From: Lentisphaeria bacterium UBA1784
GTDB lineage: Bacteria > Verrucomicrobiota > Lentisphaeria > Victivallales > Victivallaceae
Assembly: GCA_002315455.1 (NCBI GenBank)
Contig: DCGG01000045.1
Span: forward strand, 180-22,308
DNA length: 22,129 nt
Direction: 5' to 3'
The notes under the pieces are model-generated. The model saw nothing but the letters and a program-made list of their open reading frames with translations. It was not told where the DNA came from and did no database searches. Both the position numbers and the translations under genes were made by a program. This document shows, piece by piece, positions 15,543 through 22,129 of this stretch; positions within the stretch are counted from its first letter, which is position 1, and the number at the start of each line of letters is the position of its first letter.

Positions 15543-16646
15543 TTACCGCTTGCGGATGGGCATGATCACATAGAGGAAACCGTCCGTCGTCTCCATGGCC
15601 ACCGGATTGATGGGATCGTTGACCTTGAAACTGATCTTCTCCATGTCGGTGTTGCGGAGGGGATCCGCCAGAAAAACCGGATTGAGACTGATGTCGAAAG
15701 GTTCGCCGGAATAAGCTATCTCAATGTAATCGTTGCCTTCGCCGACTTCGCTGCTGGCGGCCTGAAGGATCAACTTGTTGTCCTCAAAGCGCAGAATCAC
15801 GAAGGAACTGCTTTCAGAGAGCAGGAGAGAGACCGTCTCCAACTTGGAGAGCAGCGTGCCCACCGGCAGTTCGATGTTTTCCTTGAAGGACGCCGGAACA
15901 ACCTGACGGTAATTGGGATACTGCCCCTCGATCAGCTTGGTGGCAAGTTCGAATTCCGAGGTGGAGAAAGCACACTGTTTTTCACCGATTTTGAGAGAGA
16001 CTATACCGTCTCCTTCCAGCATCCGTTTGACTTCGTTGATGGCCTTCAGGGGGATGATGGTGTCTCCATCGCCGCCTTCCATCGCTTCCGGAGCCTTTTC
16101 CTGCATGGCCATGCGTTTGCCGTCGGTGGCGACCAGAGTTACCATGGATTCCCGGCAGCTGAGCATCACGCCGGTGAGGACCTTCCGGGAATCGTCAACG
16201 CTGACGGAGTAGGCTATGGCGCCGATCATCCGCTTCAGGTCGCAACTCTTGAACTTCAGTTCACGAACCGAGGTGAAGTCGCTGTTTTCAGGAAAGTCTG
16301 CGGCGGACAGCCCAAGAAGTTTGTAGCGGCCCGTAGAGCAGGAAATCTTGATGTGGTCATCGCCGTCAATGTCGAATTTCACCTCGGCTCCATCGAGACA
16401 GGCGACCAGGGAAGCCAGTTTCCGGGCGGGAGCAGTGCTGCGTCCCGCTTCCTCTACCTGCGCTTCAATGGCAGTGGAGATGCGGACCTCGAGGTCCGTG
16501 GTGGTCAAAACCAGTTTTCCATCCTCTTTTGCTTCCATCAGGACGTTGCCGAGTATGGGCATCATGGAAAAAGAACGGGCCGTGATGATGCTGCCGACCT
16601 TCTGCAGAGCTTTCTGCAATTTTTCCCGATTGACTGTGAATTTCAT
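15543..16646 (-). CDS. dnaN: DNA polymerase III beta subunit (sliding clamp)
   Basis: The beta clamp forms a dimeric ring on DNA that tethers polymerase III. The 367-residue length matches the family norm of about 366, with three similar domains (about 1-120, 121-245 and 246-367). Recognisable parts are the N-terminal MKFTVNREKLQKALQKV start, the domain-2 FLSC-type region around VRELKFKSCDLKRMI, and the C-terminal NPVAMETTDGFLYVIMPIRKR ending, where the last residues form the partner-binding pocket. GGAGG 7 nt before the ATG at 16646 sets the start. It heads the minus-strand block dnaN-recF-comEC. dnaA, usually upstream, is not present on either strand of this window. Confidence 0.97.
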   Translation of the reverse strand: MKFTVNREKLQKALQKVGSIITARSFSMMPILGNVLMEAKEDGKLVLTTTDLEVRISTAIEAQVEEAGRSTAPARKLASLVACLDGAEVKFDIDGDDHIKISCSTGRYKLLGLSAADFPENSDFTSVRELKFKSCDLKRMIGAIAYSVSVDDSRKVLTGVMLSCRESMVTLVATDGKRMAMQEKAPEAMEGGDGDTIIPLKAINEVKRMLEGDGIVSLKIGEKQCAFSTSEFELATKLIEGQYPNYRQVVPASFKENIELPVGTLLSKLETVSLLLSESSSFVILRFEDNKLILQAASSEVGEGNDYIEIAYSGEPFDISLNPVFLADPLRNTDMEKISFKVNDPINPVAMETTDGFLYVIMPIRKR

Positions 16647-16755
16647 GATTTTTCCTCCGATACGTTGTTATTTTTTTGTTTCCAGCGGCTCATCCGAACA
16701 TCCATTGAAAAAGACCGGTCACTTCGAAAAGCGTTATTTTCACAGTTTTCCGTCA

Positions 16756-16851
16756 TAACTGATTTTTTCAGGAAGTAAATCAGTACAACAGAAGTTTTCC
16801 GCGAGTTCCTACTGTAATTGATTTTTTAAAGAAATAAATCAGTTGCAGTAG
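16756..16851. repeat. Pair of direct repeats, each an inverted repeat, upstream of dnaN
   Basis: Two 29-bp copies of the pattern TAAYTGATTTTTT-N3-GAARTAAATCAGT start at 16756 and 16815, exactly 59 nt apart, and agree at about 25 of 29 positions. Each has ACTGATTT/AAATCAGT-type arms. The first forms a perfect 8-bp stem (16758-16765 with 16777-16784). The second extends to a 16-bp stem with two wobble pairs (16809-16824 with 16836-16851) around an 11-nt loop. Short words recur at similar spacing to the right (GTTGCAG at 16842 and 16901, 59 nt apart), suggesting a decayed third unit. The role is unknown; it lies 110-205 nt before the dnaN start. Confidence 0.65.
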
Positions 16852-16866
16852 AATCGCCCATTTTCG

Positions 16867-16930
16867 TCAGTAACCTTCCAAACACTATGATCCGGAATGA
16901 GTTGCAGCAATTTTGAATTGTCAGTAACCT
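16867..16930. repeat. Short direct repeat TCAGTAACCT
   Basis: The 10-mer TCAGTAACCT occurs at 16867-16876 and again at 16921-16930, 54 nt apart, in the gene-free region upstream of dnaN. Together with GTTGCAG (16842-16848 and 16901-16907) it suggests a decayed tandem array. No function can be assigned. Confidence 0.45.
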
Positions 16931-17165
16931 CGTTGGAATCGGTCAGAATCCAGAGAAAAAATATTTTTTCAACAGCATTCCATCCAAGTTCTGACCGGTT
17001 TTCAACCACGTTATTGACAGCCCGGAGAAACCATTTTTCATCAGTGTTTCTCCAAAAAATCCGTCCGAGTGTAAAGATATCACAAGAGTACTTCAGATTC
17101 AAGGGCAGAAAGAAAAAAATTCGTTGGATGTGAAGTCCGGAACGGGAGGGAGCACCATGAAAGGA

Positions 17166-17358
17166 TCACAGACGTTTGCTTTGAAGAGCAACGGCGTGAT
17201 TGCTGGTAAGGGCATTCACGCAGATGAAGGCCATTTTCAGGCCCAATTCATCGTCCCGGACTCCCCAGCATACCACTCGAAATCCTTTTGCATGGAGCGC
17301 CGTGACAAAGGTTTCGGAAACTGCAGGATCGTCCCGGAAACTTACGCCGGTACACCCG
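17166..17358 (-). pseudogene. C-terminal remnant of a glycerophosphodiester phosphodiesterase
   Basis: Reading the minus strand from just past the prepilin stop to a TGA at 17166-17168 gives about 60 residues with the look of the final part of the GDPD family. The key pieces are ETFVTALHAKGFRVVCWGV followed by RDDELGLKMAF and CVNALTSNHAVAL, compared with the family pattern LHaxGxxVxxWTVNdxexxxxxxxxGVDgxxTNxP. There is no start codon or ribosome binding site, and the same frame further upstream is only an out-of-frame reading of the prepilin gene. The 5' three quarters of the gene are therefore missing. This suggests that the prepilin pair, or a recombination event, replaced them. The match is by eye; the fragment is short. 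Confidence 0.55.
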
Positions 17359-18228
17359 TCATTTTCCCCAGTCGATGGCAGCGAAGTCTCTGTTATAATA
17401 GCGACTGCAACCATAATTTGTGACGTTGCTGTCGCCGTTTGAGATTCCGCCCACGTGTCCGTCGATGTAGAGGTAGTTGGCCAGTTTACCGTGAACAATG
17501 TAAATGGCGGCGCCGTTGACGGGATTGTCGAGGCAGCTGCCGGAAAGATTTGCTCCGGAAGTGATGCGGGAGGACATATCCCAAACCCCGGCACTGTCGT
17601 TCCAGCCAATGTTGTCGCCCATAAAGAAAACGCTGGATGAAACCGGACACTTAAATGGTTTGAAGACGATGGTTTCCTGCTTCACGTTGGTTTTGCTTCC
17701 GTCCGGTTCCCAAAGAGTGGTAGTGTAACCGAGAAATTCGGTATCTCCGGCCTCGCGCAGCCAGCGCACGCCGTAACCGCGACCGCAGGTATCGCCCCTG
17801 TCCCACGTCTTCTTGCAGCTCGGATCGATACTGATGGGGCAGTAACCGATTTTCGTATTGGAGATGTAGGAGGGATAACTCCCGCTCTTGTAGTAATCTT
17901 TTCCTCTGTTCGTAGTCAAGGCCCCGGTCAGAAAAGCGACGGCGGGACGATGTTCACTGCCGCTGGCGTTATAGGTGTCTGTACAACTGCTGCCTTTGTT
18001 GTAACTGACTACGCCGGTGGGCCACATGCCTTTGAAGTCATTGGCATAGGCTATGAAACCGGAACCCATTTGCTTCAGATTGTTCTGGCAGGTGGTGGAT
18101 TCTCCCCGCGCCCGGGCACTGGAAAGCGACGGCAACAGCATGCCGGCCAGAACGCCGATGATACTGATCACCACCAGAAGTTCGATCAGGGTGAAATGCA
18201 GAGAACTTTTTTCAGAAAAGCGTGACAT
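17359..18228 (-). CDS. Prepilin-like protein with H-X9-DG C-terminal motif (copy 1)
   Basis: The 289-residue protein starts with a type IV pilin/type II pseudopilin leader, SSLHFTLIELLVVISIIGVLAG (9-29), with the conserved Glu5 of the mature protein. Residue -1 is His rather than Gly. The body has the CQNNLKQMG block after the helix, paired cysteines, FKPFKCPV (189-196) and a perfect H-X9-DG motif (His246, Asp256-Gly257), the hallmark of the planctomycete/lentisphaeral prepilin-type family. It is probably exported, inserted in the inner membrane by the hydrophobic helix and processed by a prepilin peptidase; function unknown. GGGG lies 9 nt before the ATG. It follows copy 2 by 25 nt and they share FKPFKCPV, GDNxGWN and WDMSSRIT blocks, so they are tandem duplicates. 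Its 3' end abuts a phosphodiesterase remnant. Confidence 0.9.
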   Translation of the reverse strand: MSRFSEKSSLHFTLIELLVVISIIGVLAGMLLPSLSSARARGESTTCQNNLKQMGSGFIAYANDFKGMWPTGVVSYNKGSSCTDTYNASGSEHRPAVAFLTGALTTNRGKDYYKSGSYPSYISNTKIGYCPISIDPSCKKTWDRGDTCGRGYGVRWLREAGDTEFLGYTTTLWEPDGSKTNVKQETIVFKPFKCPVSSSVFFMGDNIGWNDSAGVWDMSSRITSGANLSGSCLDNPVNGAAIYIVHGKLANYLYIDGHVGGISNGDSNVTNYGCSRYYNRDFAAIDWGK

Positions 18229-18253
18229 TTTAGCAATCCCCTATTCTGGAAGA

Positions 18254-19174
18254 TCATTCGCCCCACGGGATGGGAGTGTAACTCTTGTCGAAGTACTTCT
18301 TGATCTTGTAGCCTGTGAGGCGCTTGTCGCCAGTGCCGACGCCATCGACGTGTCCGTCGAGGAAGAGGAAGTTGGCCTTTTTGCTGTGGACAACGTGAAC
18401 GGCATTGTTGGAGTAGGCCTCCTGACCGTCGTAACTGGCGCCCATGGCTTTGTCGGGAAGGGTGCTGCCATTGGTGATGCGCGAGGACATATCCCAGTCG
18501 GATTCCTGACCGTTCCATCCGGTGTTGTCGCCGATGAAGAAGACTTCGGCCGCCACCGGGCACTTGAAGGGTTTGAAGGGCAGAATGATGATCTTCCGGT
18601 CGTTGCTGTCAGGCTCCCAGGCGTGGGTCTTGTAACCCATGAACTTGTTGCTGGAACGGTTCGATCCGTCGAGGATCCACCGGAAACCATAGCATCCGCG
18701 GCCGGGGAACTTCAGTTTCAGAGTGGGGCTGTCCCAGCGCTCTTTCGAGGCGGGACTGACGCTGGCGGGGCAGTATCCGATCTTGAAACTGGAGACGTAC
18801 TTCGACCCGTTGGCAATGCCCACGTCGGCGCCGCTTCCGGCAAGCAGGTCCATGATACCGCAGTTTCCGGAACAACTTTTGCCGTTCTGCAAAATGTTGG
18901 AGGTGGTGGCCTTGTGCTCTTCGCCATTCAGATAGGGCACGTCGGAAGCCGGCCAGACGCCGCCCCAGTCATTGGCGTAGGCGATGATGGCGGAACCGAT
19001 CTGTTTCAAGTTGTTTTTGCAGGTAGTGGTATCGCCTTTTTCCCGGGCGCTCTGAAGCGACGGCAACAGAATGGCCGCCAGCACCGCGATAATGGAGATC
19101 ACCACCAGAAGTTCGATCAGAGTGAAGCGGAGGCTGGCTCGGATGGACGAGGGGCGGGCGGAAGTCTTTGACAT
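18254..19174 (-). CDS. Prepilin-like protein with H-X9-DG C-terminal motif (copy 2)
   Basis: The 306-residue paralogue of the downstream gene has an N-terminal basic leader and pilin helix, SLRFTLIELLVVISIIAVLAAILLPSL split across residues 14-40, with Arg rather than Gly at -1. The CKNNLKQIG block follows, then several cysteines (Cys101, Cys105, Cys135, Cys161), FKPFKCPV (200-207) and the H-X9-DG motif (His263, Asp273-Gly274). The C-terminal tail (KRLTGYKIKKYFDKSYTPIPWGE) is longer and different from copy 1. It is the first gene after a strong promoter, with AAAGGA about 8 nt before the ATG at 19174. Prepilin-like surface or pseudopilus-type proteins of this kind are numerous in Lentisphaerota genomes; the biological role is not established. 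Confidence 0.91.
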   Translation of the reverse strand: MSKTSARPSSIRASLRFTLIELLVVISIIAVLAAILLPSLQSAREKGDTTTCKNNLKQIGSAIIAYANDWGGVWPASDVPYLNGEEHKATTSNILQNGKSCSGNCGIMDLLAGSGADVGIANGSKYVSSFKIGYCPASVSPASKERWDSPTLKLKFPGRGCYGFRWILDGSNRSSNKFMGYKTHAWEPDSNDRKIIILPFKPFKCPVAAEVFFIGDNTGWNGQESDWDMSSRITNGSTLPDKAMGASYDGQEAYSNNAVHVVHSKKANFLFLDGHVDGVGTGDKRLTGYKIKKYFDKSYTPIPWGE

Positions 19175-19241
19175 TGCCGTGATCCTTTCTTTATTTCAGC
19201 AAATTTAGAATAAGACACAAGGTCTTTTGCCTGAAGAAAAC

Positions 19242-19256
19242 ATTCCAAAGCGGAAT
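19242..19256. promoter_or_regulatory. Palindrome in the prepilin leader
   Basis: ATTCC-AAAGC-GGAAT is a perfect 5-bp inverted repeat with a 5-nt centre about 10 nt downstream of the prepilin -10 box. It resembles the TTCC-N3-GGAA palindromes at the other two promoters but with wider spacing, so relatedness is uncertain. Confidence 0.3.
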
Positions 19257-19266
19257 ACTCGCTGAT

Positions 19267-19295
19267 AGCATACACTATTTTTCAGTATTTGTCAA
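19267..19295 (-). promoter_or_regulatory. Sigma70-type promoter of the prepilin pair
   Basis: On the minus strand, a consensus -35 TTGACA (19295-19290) and a -10 TATGCT (19272-19267, four of six consensus bases) are separated by 17 nt. The start would be near 19258, leaving a leader of about 83 nt before the ATG at 19174. It is one of the best promoters in the window and should drive both prepilin genes. Confidence 0.65.
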
Positions 19296-19357
19296 GCGAT
19301 TTCCGCAAAAAATTATCGGACTGTCCGGAAAAGTGTCTTGAAAAAGGCCCGTTTCAG

Positions 19358-19386
19358 TTGAAAAAGAAAAGGAAGAAAGGTATGTT
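19358..19386 (+). promoter_or_regulatory. Probable promoter of the beta-helix gene
   Basis: TTGAAA (19358-19363) and TATGTT (19381-19386) are 17 nt apart, in an A-rich stretch. Transcription would start near 19393, about 38 nt before the ATG. It is divergent from the prepilin promoter, with about 60 nt between the -35 boxes, leaving room for shared regulation. Confidence 0.5.
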
Positions 19387-19430
19387 AAGTCAGTCAGGTT
19401 CACTTACAGATCTGTTGACAGGGGGTTATC

Positions 19431-21800
19431 ATGAATTTCAAAAAAGTTTTTTTCACCGTTTCCGGGATGATCCTGCTGTTGACGGCAGTGTCACCGGCCG
19501 CCGCGGAGAAAGTTGTTCCGCCGCCGCCGGAGACCCGGAACTTCGACTTTGTGAAACAGGGGGAACTGGTCATTTATCCGCTCTTTGAAAGTGCGGGCTT
19601 CTACTACCGGGCCCTGCCGGGACGGCTTTCCGCTCTTGCCGGTCTGCGCGGAGAGTTCCGGGAAGCGGACGGCAGGGAATGGCGCGCCGCCACAATTCCC
19701 GTCATCGACCGTCCGGCGGACGTGCTGAAGGGTTCCGCTCTCGGACTGAAGGAGGGTGTAAAGTACGAATTCCGGTTGGTGGATTCCGGGGGGACCGTGG
19801 TCGCCGCCAAAGAGTTCCGCACCTGGTCGAGCACCGTTCCCGTCGCCCGGACCATTGATATCTCCAAGTTTCCCCGGGAGAACGGGATCATCGTGATCCG
19901 GGAGAAGGGAACTCCCAATGGGTGGGTCCGCCTCTCCGTGCCGAAGGGACACGTCCTGCGAGGTGTGGAAAAGGCGGAAAACGTTATCCTGTTTGAGAAC
20001 GCCGCATACGTGATTCTCGAGAATGCCGTGGTGGAAGGCGGGACAGTGGATGCCATCCGGGTGAAGGATTCCCGGGACGTCCGCATCGTCAACTGCGATA
20101 TCTCCGGCTGGAGCGATCCCGGCATCCGTTCCTGGCGGATCGACCGTCCCGGACAGTTCTGGAGCGACGGAAAAAACGTCAATTGTCAGGCCGGTGTCGC
20201 CATCTGGACGAGCCGGAACACCGTGGTGGAACGCTGTTACATCCACGATCCGCTGAGCCGTGCCAATTCGTGGCAGTTCTCCCATCCGGCGGGACCCACG
20301 GCCATCTACGTCCGCAACACCCTCGGCGGCAACGTGATCCGGCGCAATGACTGCATCGGCAGCGACGAGCACCGCTTCAACGACGTGATCGAATCCAGCG
20401 AAAACTTCGACGATGAAGGCGGATTCTTCCGGGATAGCGACGTCTCCGAGAACTTCCTCGTCTTCGGCAACGATGATGGCATCGAACTGGAGGGCGGCGG
20501 CATCAACGTCCGCTTCTTCAACAACCGCATCGAAGGGACCGTCTGCGGCACCAGCACCGGTTCCTGCCGTTTCGGACCCATGTACATTTTCGACAACCTC
20601 ATCGCCCGGCTGGGGGACGAAGTCGGAAACAGTTTCATCGCCTTCAAGAACGGCGGCGGCGGTCAATATGGCCAGCGGATCGTGGTCAACAACACCGTCT
20701 ATGCGCCCGTCGCGGCGGCGTACAACACCTATGGTGGAGCCTATCCGGGCATCCGGATGGCCTTCAGCCGCAACAATCTGATCTTCTCCGGACCGCATCA
20801 AAAACTGAACGCGCAACTCCTCACCGACGATCTGGACCATGACCTTTTCTGGAGCGGAAACCCCGCTGCGGCAGAGGAGACTCTCACCGCTTTCCGCAGA
20901 TTCCGCCAGGAAACGGACGGCATGACGGCGGACCCGAAGTTCCGCAATGCCGCGGTCAATGATTTCCGCTTGGAAAAAGACTCTCCCGCCATCGGCAAGG
21001 CGGTCCAGGTACCGGGATTTCCGGCGTGGCGGGACCTTGGCATGGCGATCCCGGGAGACAACTGGAACCGCCCCGTCCGGCAGTTGGGAGTGACCACGGA
21101 CAAACAGCATTTCTCTTTTGCGCCGCCCCGGCTGGCGGAGAAGTTCAAACTCTTCCGTCCGGCCACGGCCTCCGGACCGATCACTCTGCGTCTGCGGAAG
21201 AACAAGGCGGCGGACTTCTTCTCCGTCACGCCCTCCGCCGTCACTCTCTATCCCGGGGAGACCGTAACTGCGACGCTGCAGTTTCTGCCGGAGAAGTTCA
21301 GGGGATATCCCAAGCGGATAGGAGCGTTCCTCTACCGTTCGGAGGAGGGTCTCTCCGTTCCCTTCACGGTGGAGGGCCGGGTCCCCTTCGATATGGAGAA
21401 AGCCACGGCCGCGGCCCGGCGGGATGCGGCGGAACTTCCGGTCCGGACGGTTTTTGACGGAAAGGGAACGTTCTCCGGAAAGGTGCGGATCGCCAGTGCC
21501 GGGAAATATTACATGGTGGCCCGGCTCCGTTCTCCCATCCACCGAAGGGATTCTCGGTTTCAGGTGACGGTGGAGGGAAAACCGGTGGAAACGCCGTCGC
21601 TCCCGCTGCGGTACCGCTTCAAACCGGGGGAGACCGGCTTCCGGTATACCTACTTCGGGATCGCCGGGGAACTGAAGCCCGGGACGCACCCGGTCACCAT
21701 CACCCGGATCAAAGGCGACGAAACCGTGGAGATCGATGCGGTCTGGTTCACCCGGGACCCGGAGCCGTTCTTCGACAATTACTATCAGCGGGAACGATAA
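19431..21800 (+). CDS. Secreted right-handed beta-helix protein (probable polysaccharide-active)
   Basis: The 789-residue protein has a signal peptide (residues 1-25, cleavage after SPAAA) and a fibronectin-like N-terminal region (about 40-135). A right-handed parallel beta-helix spans about 170-455, with repeated short strands such as ENVILFENAAYVILENAVVEGG, DVRIVNCDISG and NDDGIELEGGGINVRFFNN (348-366). The helix closes with DPKFRNAAVNDFRLEKDSPAIGK (501-523), a typical C-terminal pattern of this fold. Two beta-sandwich domains follow: an ASH/Ig-like one (about 585-650) and a carbohydrate-binding-type one (about 670-770). AGGGGG lies 7 nt before the ATG. The fold is used by polysaccharide lyases and glycosidases; no specific catalytic signature is certain, so activity is inferred. 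The KDG-kinase neighbour fits a uronate-polysaccharide lyase. Confidence 0.85.
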   Translation: MNFKKVFFTVSGMILLLTAVSPAAAEKVVPPPPETRNFDFVKQGELVIYPLFESAGFYYRALPGRLSALAGLRGEFREADGREWRAATIPVIDRPADVLKGSALGLKEGVKYEFRLVDSGGTVVAAKEFRTWSSTVPVARTIDISKFPRENGIIVIREKGTPNGWVRLSVPKGHVLRGVEKAENVILFENAAYVILENAVVEGGTVDAIRVKDSRDVRIVNCDISGWSDPGIRSWRIDRPGQFWSDGKNVNCQAGVAIWTSRNTVVERCYIHDPLSRANSWQFSHPAGPTAIYVRNTLGGNVIRRNDCIGSDEHRFNDVIESSENFDDEGGFFRDSDVSENFLVFGNDDGIELEGGGINVRFFNNRIEGTVCGTSTGSCRFGPMYIFDNLIARLGDEVGNSFIAFKNGGGGQYGQRIVVNNTVYAPVAAAYNTYGGAYPGIRMAFSRNNLIFSGPHQKLNAQLLTDDLDHDLFWSGNPAAAEETLTAFRRFRQETDGMTADPKFRNAAVNDFRLEKDSPAIGKAVQVPGFPAWRDLGMAIPGDNWNRPVRQLGVTTDKQHFSFAPPRLAEKFKLFRPATASGPITLRLRKNKAADFFSVTPSAVTLYPGETVTATLQFLPEKFRGYPKRIGAFLYRSEEGLSVPFTVEGRVPFDMEKATAAARRDAAELPVRTVFDGKGTFSGKVRIASAGKYYMVARLRSPIHRRDSRFQVTVEGKPVETPSLPLRYRFKPGETGFRYTYFGIAGELKPGTHPVTITRIKGDETVEIDAVWFTRDPEPFFDNYYQRER

Positions 21801-21835
21801 CCGGGAAAATCCGGCCCGTTCGCTTCGCAAAAGAA

Positions 21836-21880
21836 AGGACCGCCGCATCCCTGATAGGGGTGCCGCGGTCCTCCGTTTTT
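21836..21880. terminator. Bidirectional intrinsic terminator
   Basis: Two 16-nt arms (21836-21851 and 21857-21872) pair with one C/C mismatch and one G-T wobble around the loop TGATA. Downstream on the plus strand is a T5 run (21876-21880). On the minus strand the stem is followed by TTTCTTTT (21828-21835 region). It lies between the stop of the beta-helix gene (21800) and the stop of the convergent KDG kinase gene (21921), so it should end both transcripts. Confidence 0.85.
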
Positions 21881-21920
21881 GGGTACTTCTAAAAATTCAT
21901 TCCGAATCGATCAGAAAAGC

Positions 21921-22129
21921 TTACCGGTCCACCCGGGCGCTGCCGCCCTTCATGAGTTTCTTGACCTCGTCGAAGGTGGCCATGGAGGTGTCTCCGGGAG
22001 TGGTCATGGCGAGAGCGCCGTGGGCCGCGCCGCAGTTCACGGCGTAGTCGATGTCGCCTTCGGCCATAAGTCCGTAAATCAGACCGGAGGCGAAACTGTC
22101 ACCGCCGCCCACCCGGTCGAAGATCTCCA
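21921..22129 (-). CDS. kdgK: 2-keto-3-deoxygluconate kinase (PfkB family), C-terminal part
   Basis: Only the last 69 or so residues are in the window; the gene runs off the right edge. They begin EIFDRVGGGDSFASGLIYGLM, the second PfkB signature in the form found in KDG kinases (DRVGGGDSFAAGLIYGL), with the catalytic Asp in GGGD and the anion-hole glycines. The following ALAMTTPGDTSMATFDEV matches the LKHTIPGDFNxVSxEEV ending of KdgK. The enzyme phosphorylates 2-keto-3-deoxygluconate with ATP, feeding the Entner-Doudoroff route from hexuronates such as those released by pectate or alginate lyases. It converges on the secreted beta-helix gene and shares its terminator. Family is firm; the substrate (KDG versus another sugar acid) is likely but not proven. 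Confidence 0.82.
   Translation of the reverse strand, partial: EIFDRVGGGDSFASGLIYGLMAEGDIDYAVNCGAAHGALAMTTPGDTSMATFDEVKKLMKGGSARVDR

Larger units (their letters stand above)
16647..17165. other. Gene-free AT-rich region upstream of dnaN
   Basis: About 520 nt without a supportable gene and clearly more AT-rich than its surroundings. It contains the dnaN leader, the 59-nt-spaced repeats, the TCAGTAACCT pair and a perfect 16-bp palindrome GAAAAAATATTTTTTC at 16955-16970. Short open frames on both strands (16839-17102 minus, from a TTG; 16897-17133 plus) show no recognisable motif or ribosome binding site. Position and base composition would suit a replication origin or a regulatory leader, but no good DnaA box (TTATCCACA) was found. 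The nearest is TTATTGACA at 17011-17019, with two mismatches. Confidence 0.6.

Noticed and set aside
16839..17102. An 87-codon minus-strand frame in the AT-rich region before dnaN
   Set aside because: It starts at TTG without a ribosome binding site, overlaps the repeats, and shows no recognisable motif; not enough to call a gene.
16697..17165. Replication origin next to dnaN
   Set aside because: AT-rich and repeat-bearing, but no good TTATCCACA-type DnaA boxes were found (best has two mismatches) and dnaA is absent; kept only as a question in the repeat finding.
19491..21848. A 785-codon open frame antisense to the beta-helix gene
   Set aside because: Composition is that of a complementary-strand shadow (Asp/Val/Gly-rich), with no domain, while the plus frame has a signal peptide and a clear fold.

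Overview
The window looks like a chromosomal segment of a GC-rich Gram-negative bacterium of the PVC superphylum, most likely Lentisphaerota (Victivallis-like). This placement is inferred. It rests on two tandem prepilin-like proteins with the H-X9-DG C-terminal motif that is abundant in that group, a Gram-negative-type GyrB, envelope genes (ExbB/ExbD/TonB-like, lipoprotein) and glycan-degradation genes. No search could be run to confirm it.

Layout. Positions 1-345 are non-coding and rich in inverted repeats; they end in a good sigma70-type promoter for a plus-strand sialate O-acetylesterase-like gene (346-2310). Converging on it is a long minus-strand block, read right to left: dnaN (16646-15543), recF, comEC (overlapping recF by 16 nt), a GT4 glycosyltransferase, gyrB, recA, a large TPR protein, an ExbB/TolQ channel, an ExbD/TolR protein, a TonB-like protein, a tiny membrane zinc-ribbon protein and a lipoprotein (ending at 2320). 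From gyrB onward the genes are packed with gaps of 42 nt or less, and the last four are linked by ATGA-type or 3-nt junctions, so gyrB-recA and an envelope energy-transduction module may share one transcript. dnaA is not in the window.

Upstream of dnaN (16647-17165) is an AT-rich gene-free region with two 29-bp imperfect direct repeats, each containing an inverted repeat, and a perfect 16-bp AT palindrome. Next is a short stretch (17166-17358) that reads like the C-terminal end of a glycerophosphodiester phosphodiesterase with its 5' part missing. It abuts the stop codon of two tandem prepilin-like genes (17359-18228, 18254-19174), which have a strong promoter at 19267-19295. Divergent from these is a secreted right-handed beta-helix protein (19431-21800), ending in a bidirectional terminator shared with a partial minus-strand 2-keto-3-deoxygluconate kinase (PfkB family) that runs off the right edge.

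Functionally the window joins a replication/recombination core (dnaN, recF, gyrB, recA, comEC) to an envelope-energising operon, and is flanked by carbohydrate-use genes (sialate esterase, beta-helix protein, KDG kinase) and prepilin-like surface proteins. No CRISPR array, tRNA, rRNA, insertion sequence or transposase was seen. The most notable points are the TonB-type operon with undescribed small partners behind recA, the ComEC nuclease-like domain that has lost its metal ligands, the repeats upstream of dnaN, the truncated phosphodiesterase remnant and the nested inverted repeats at the left edge.
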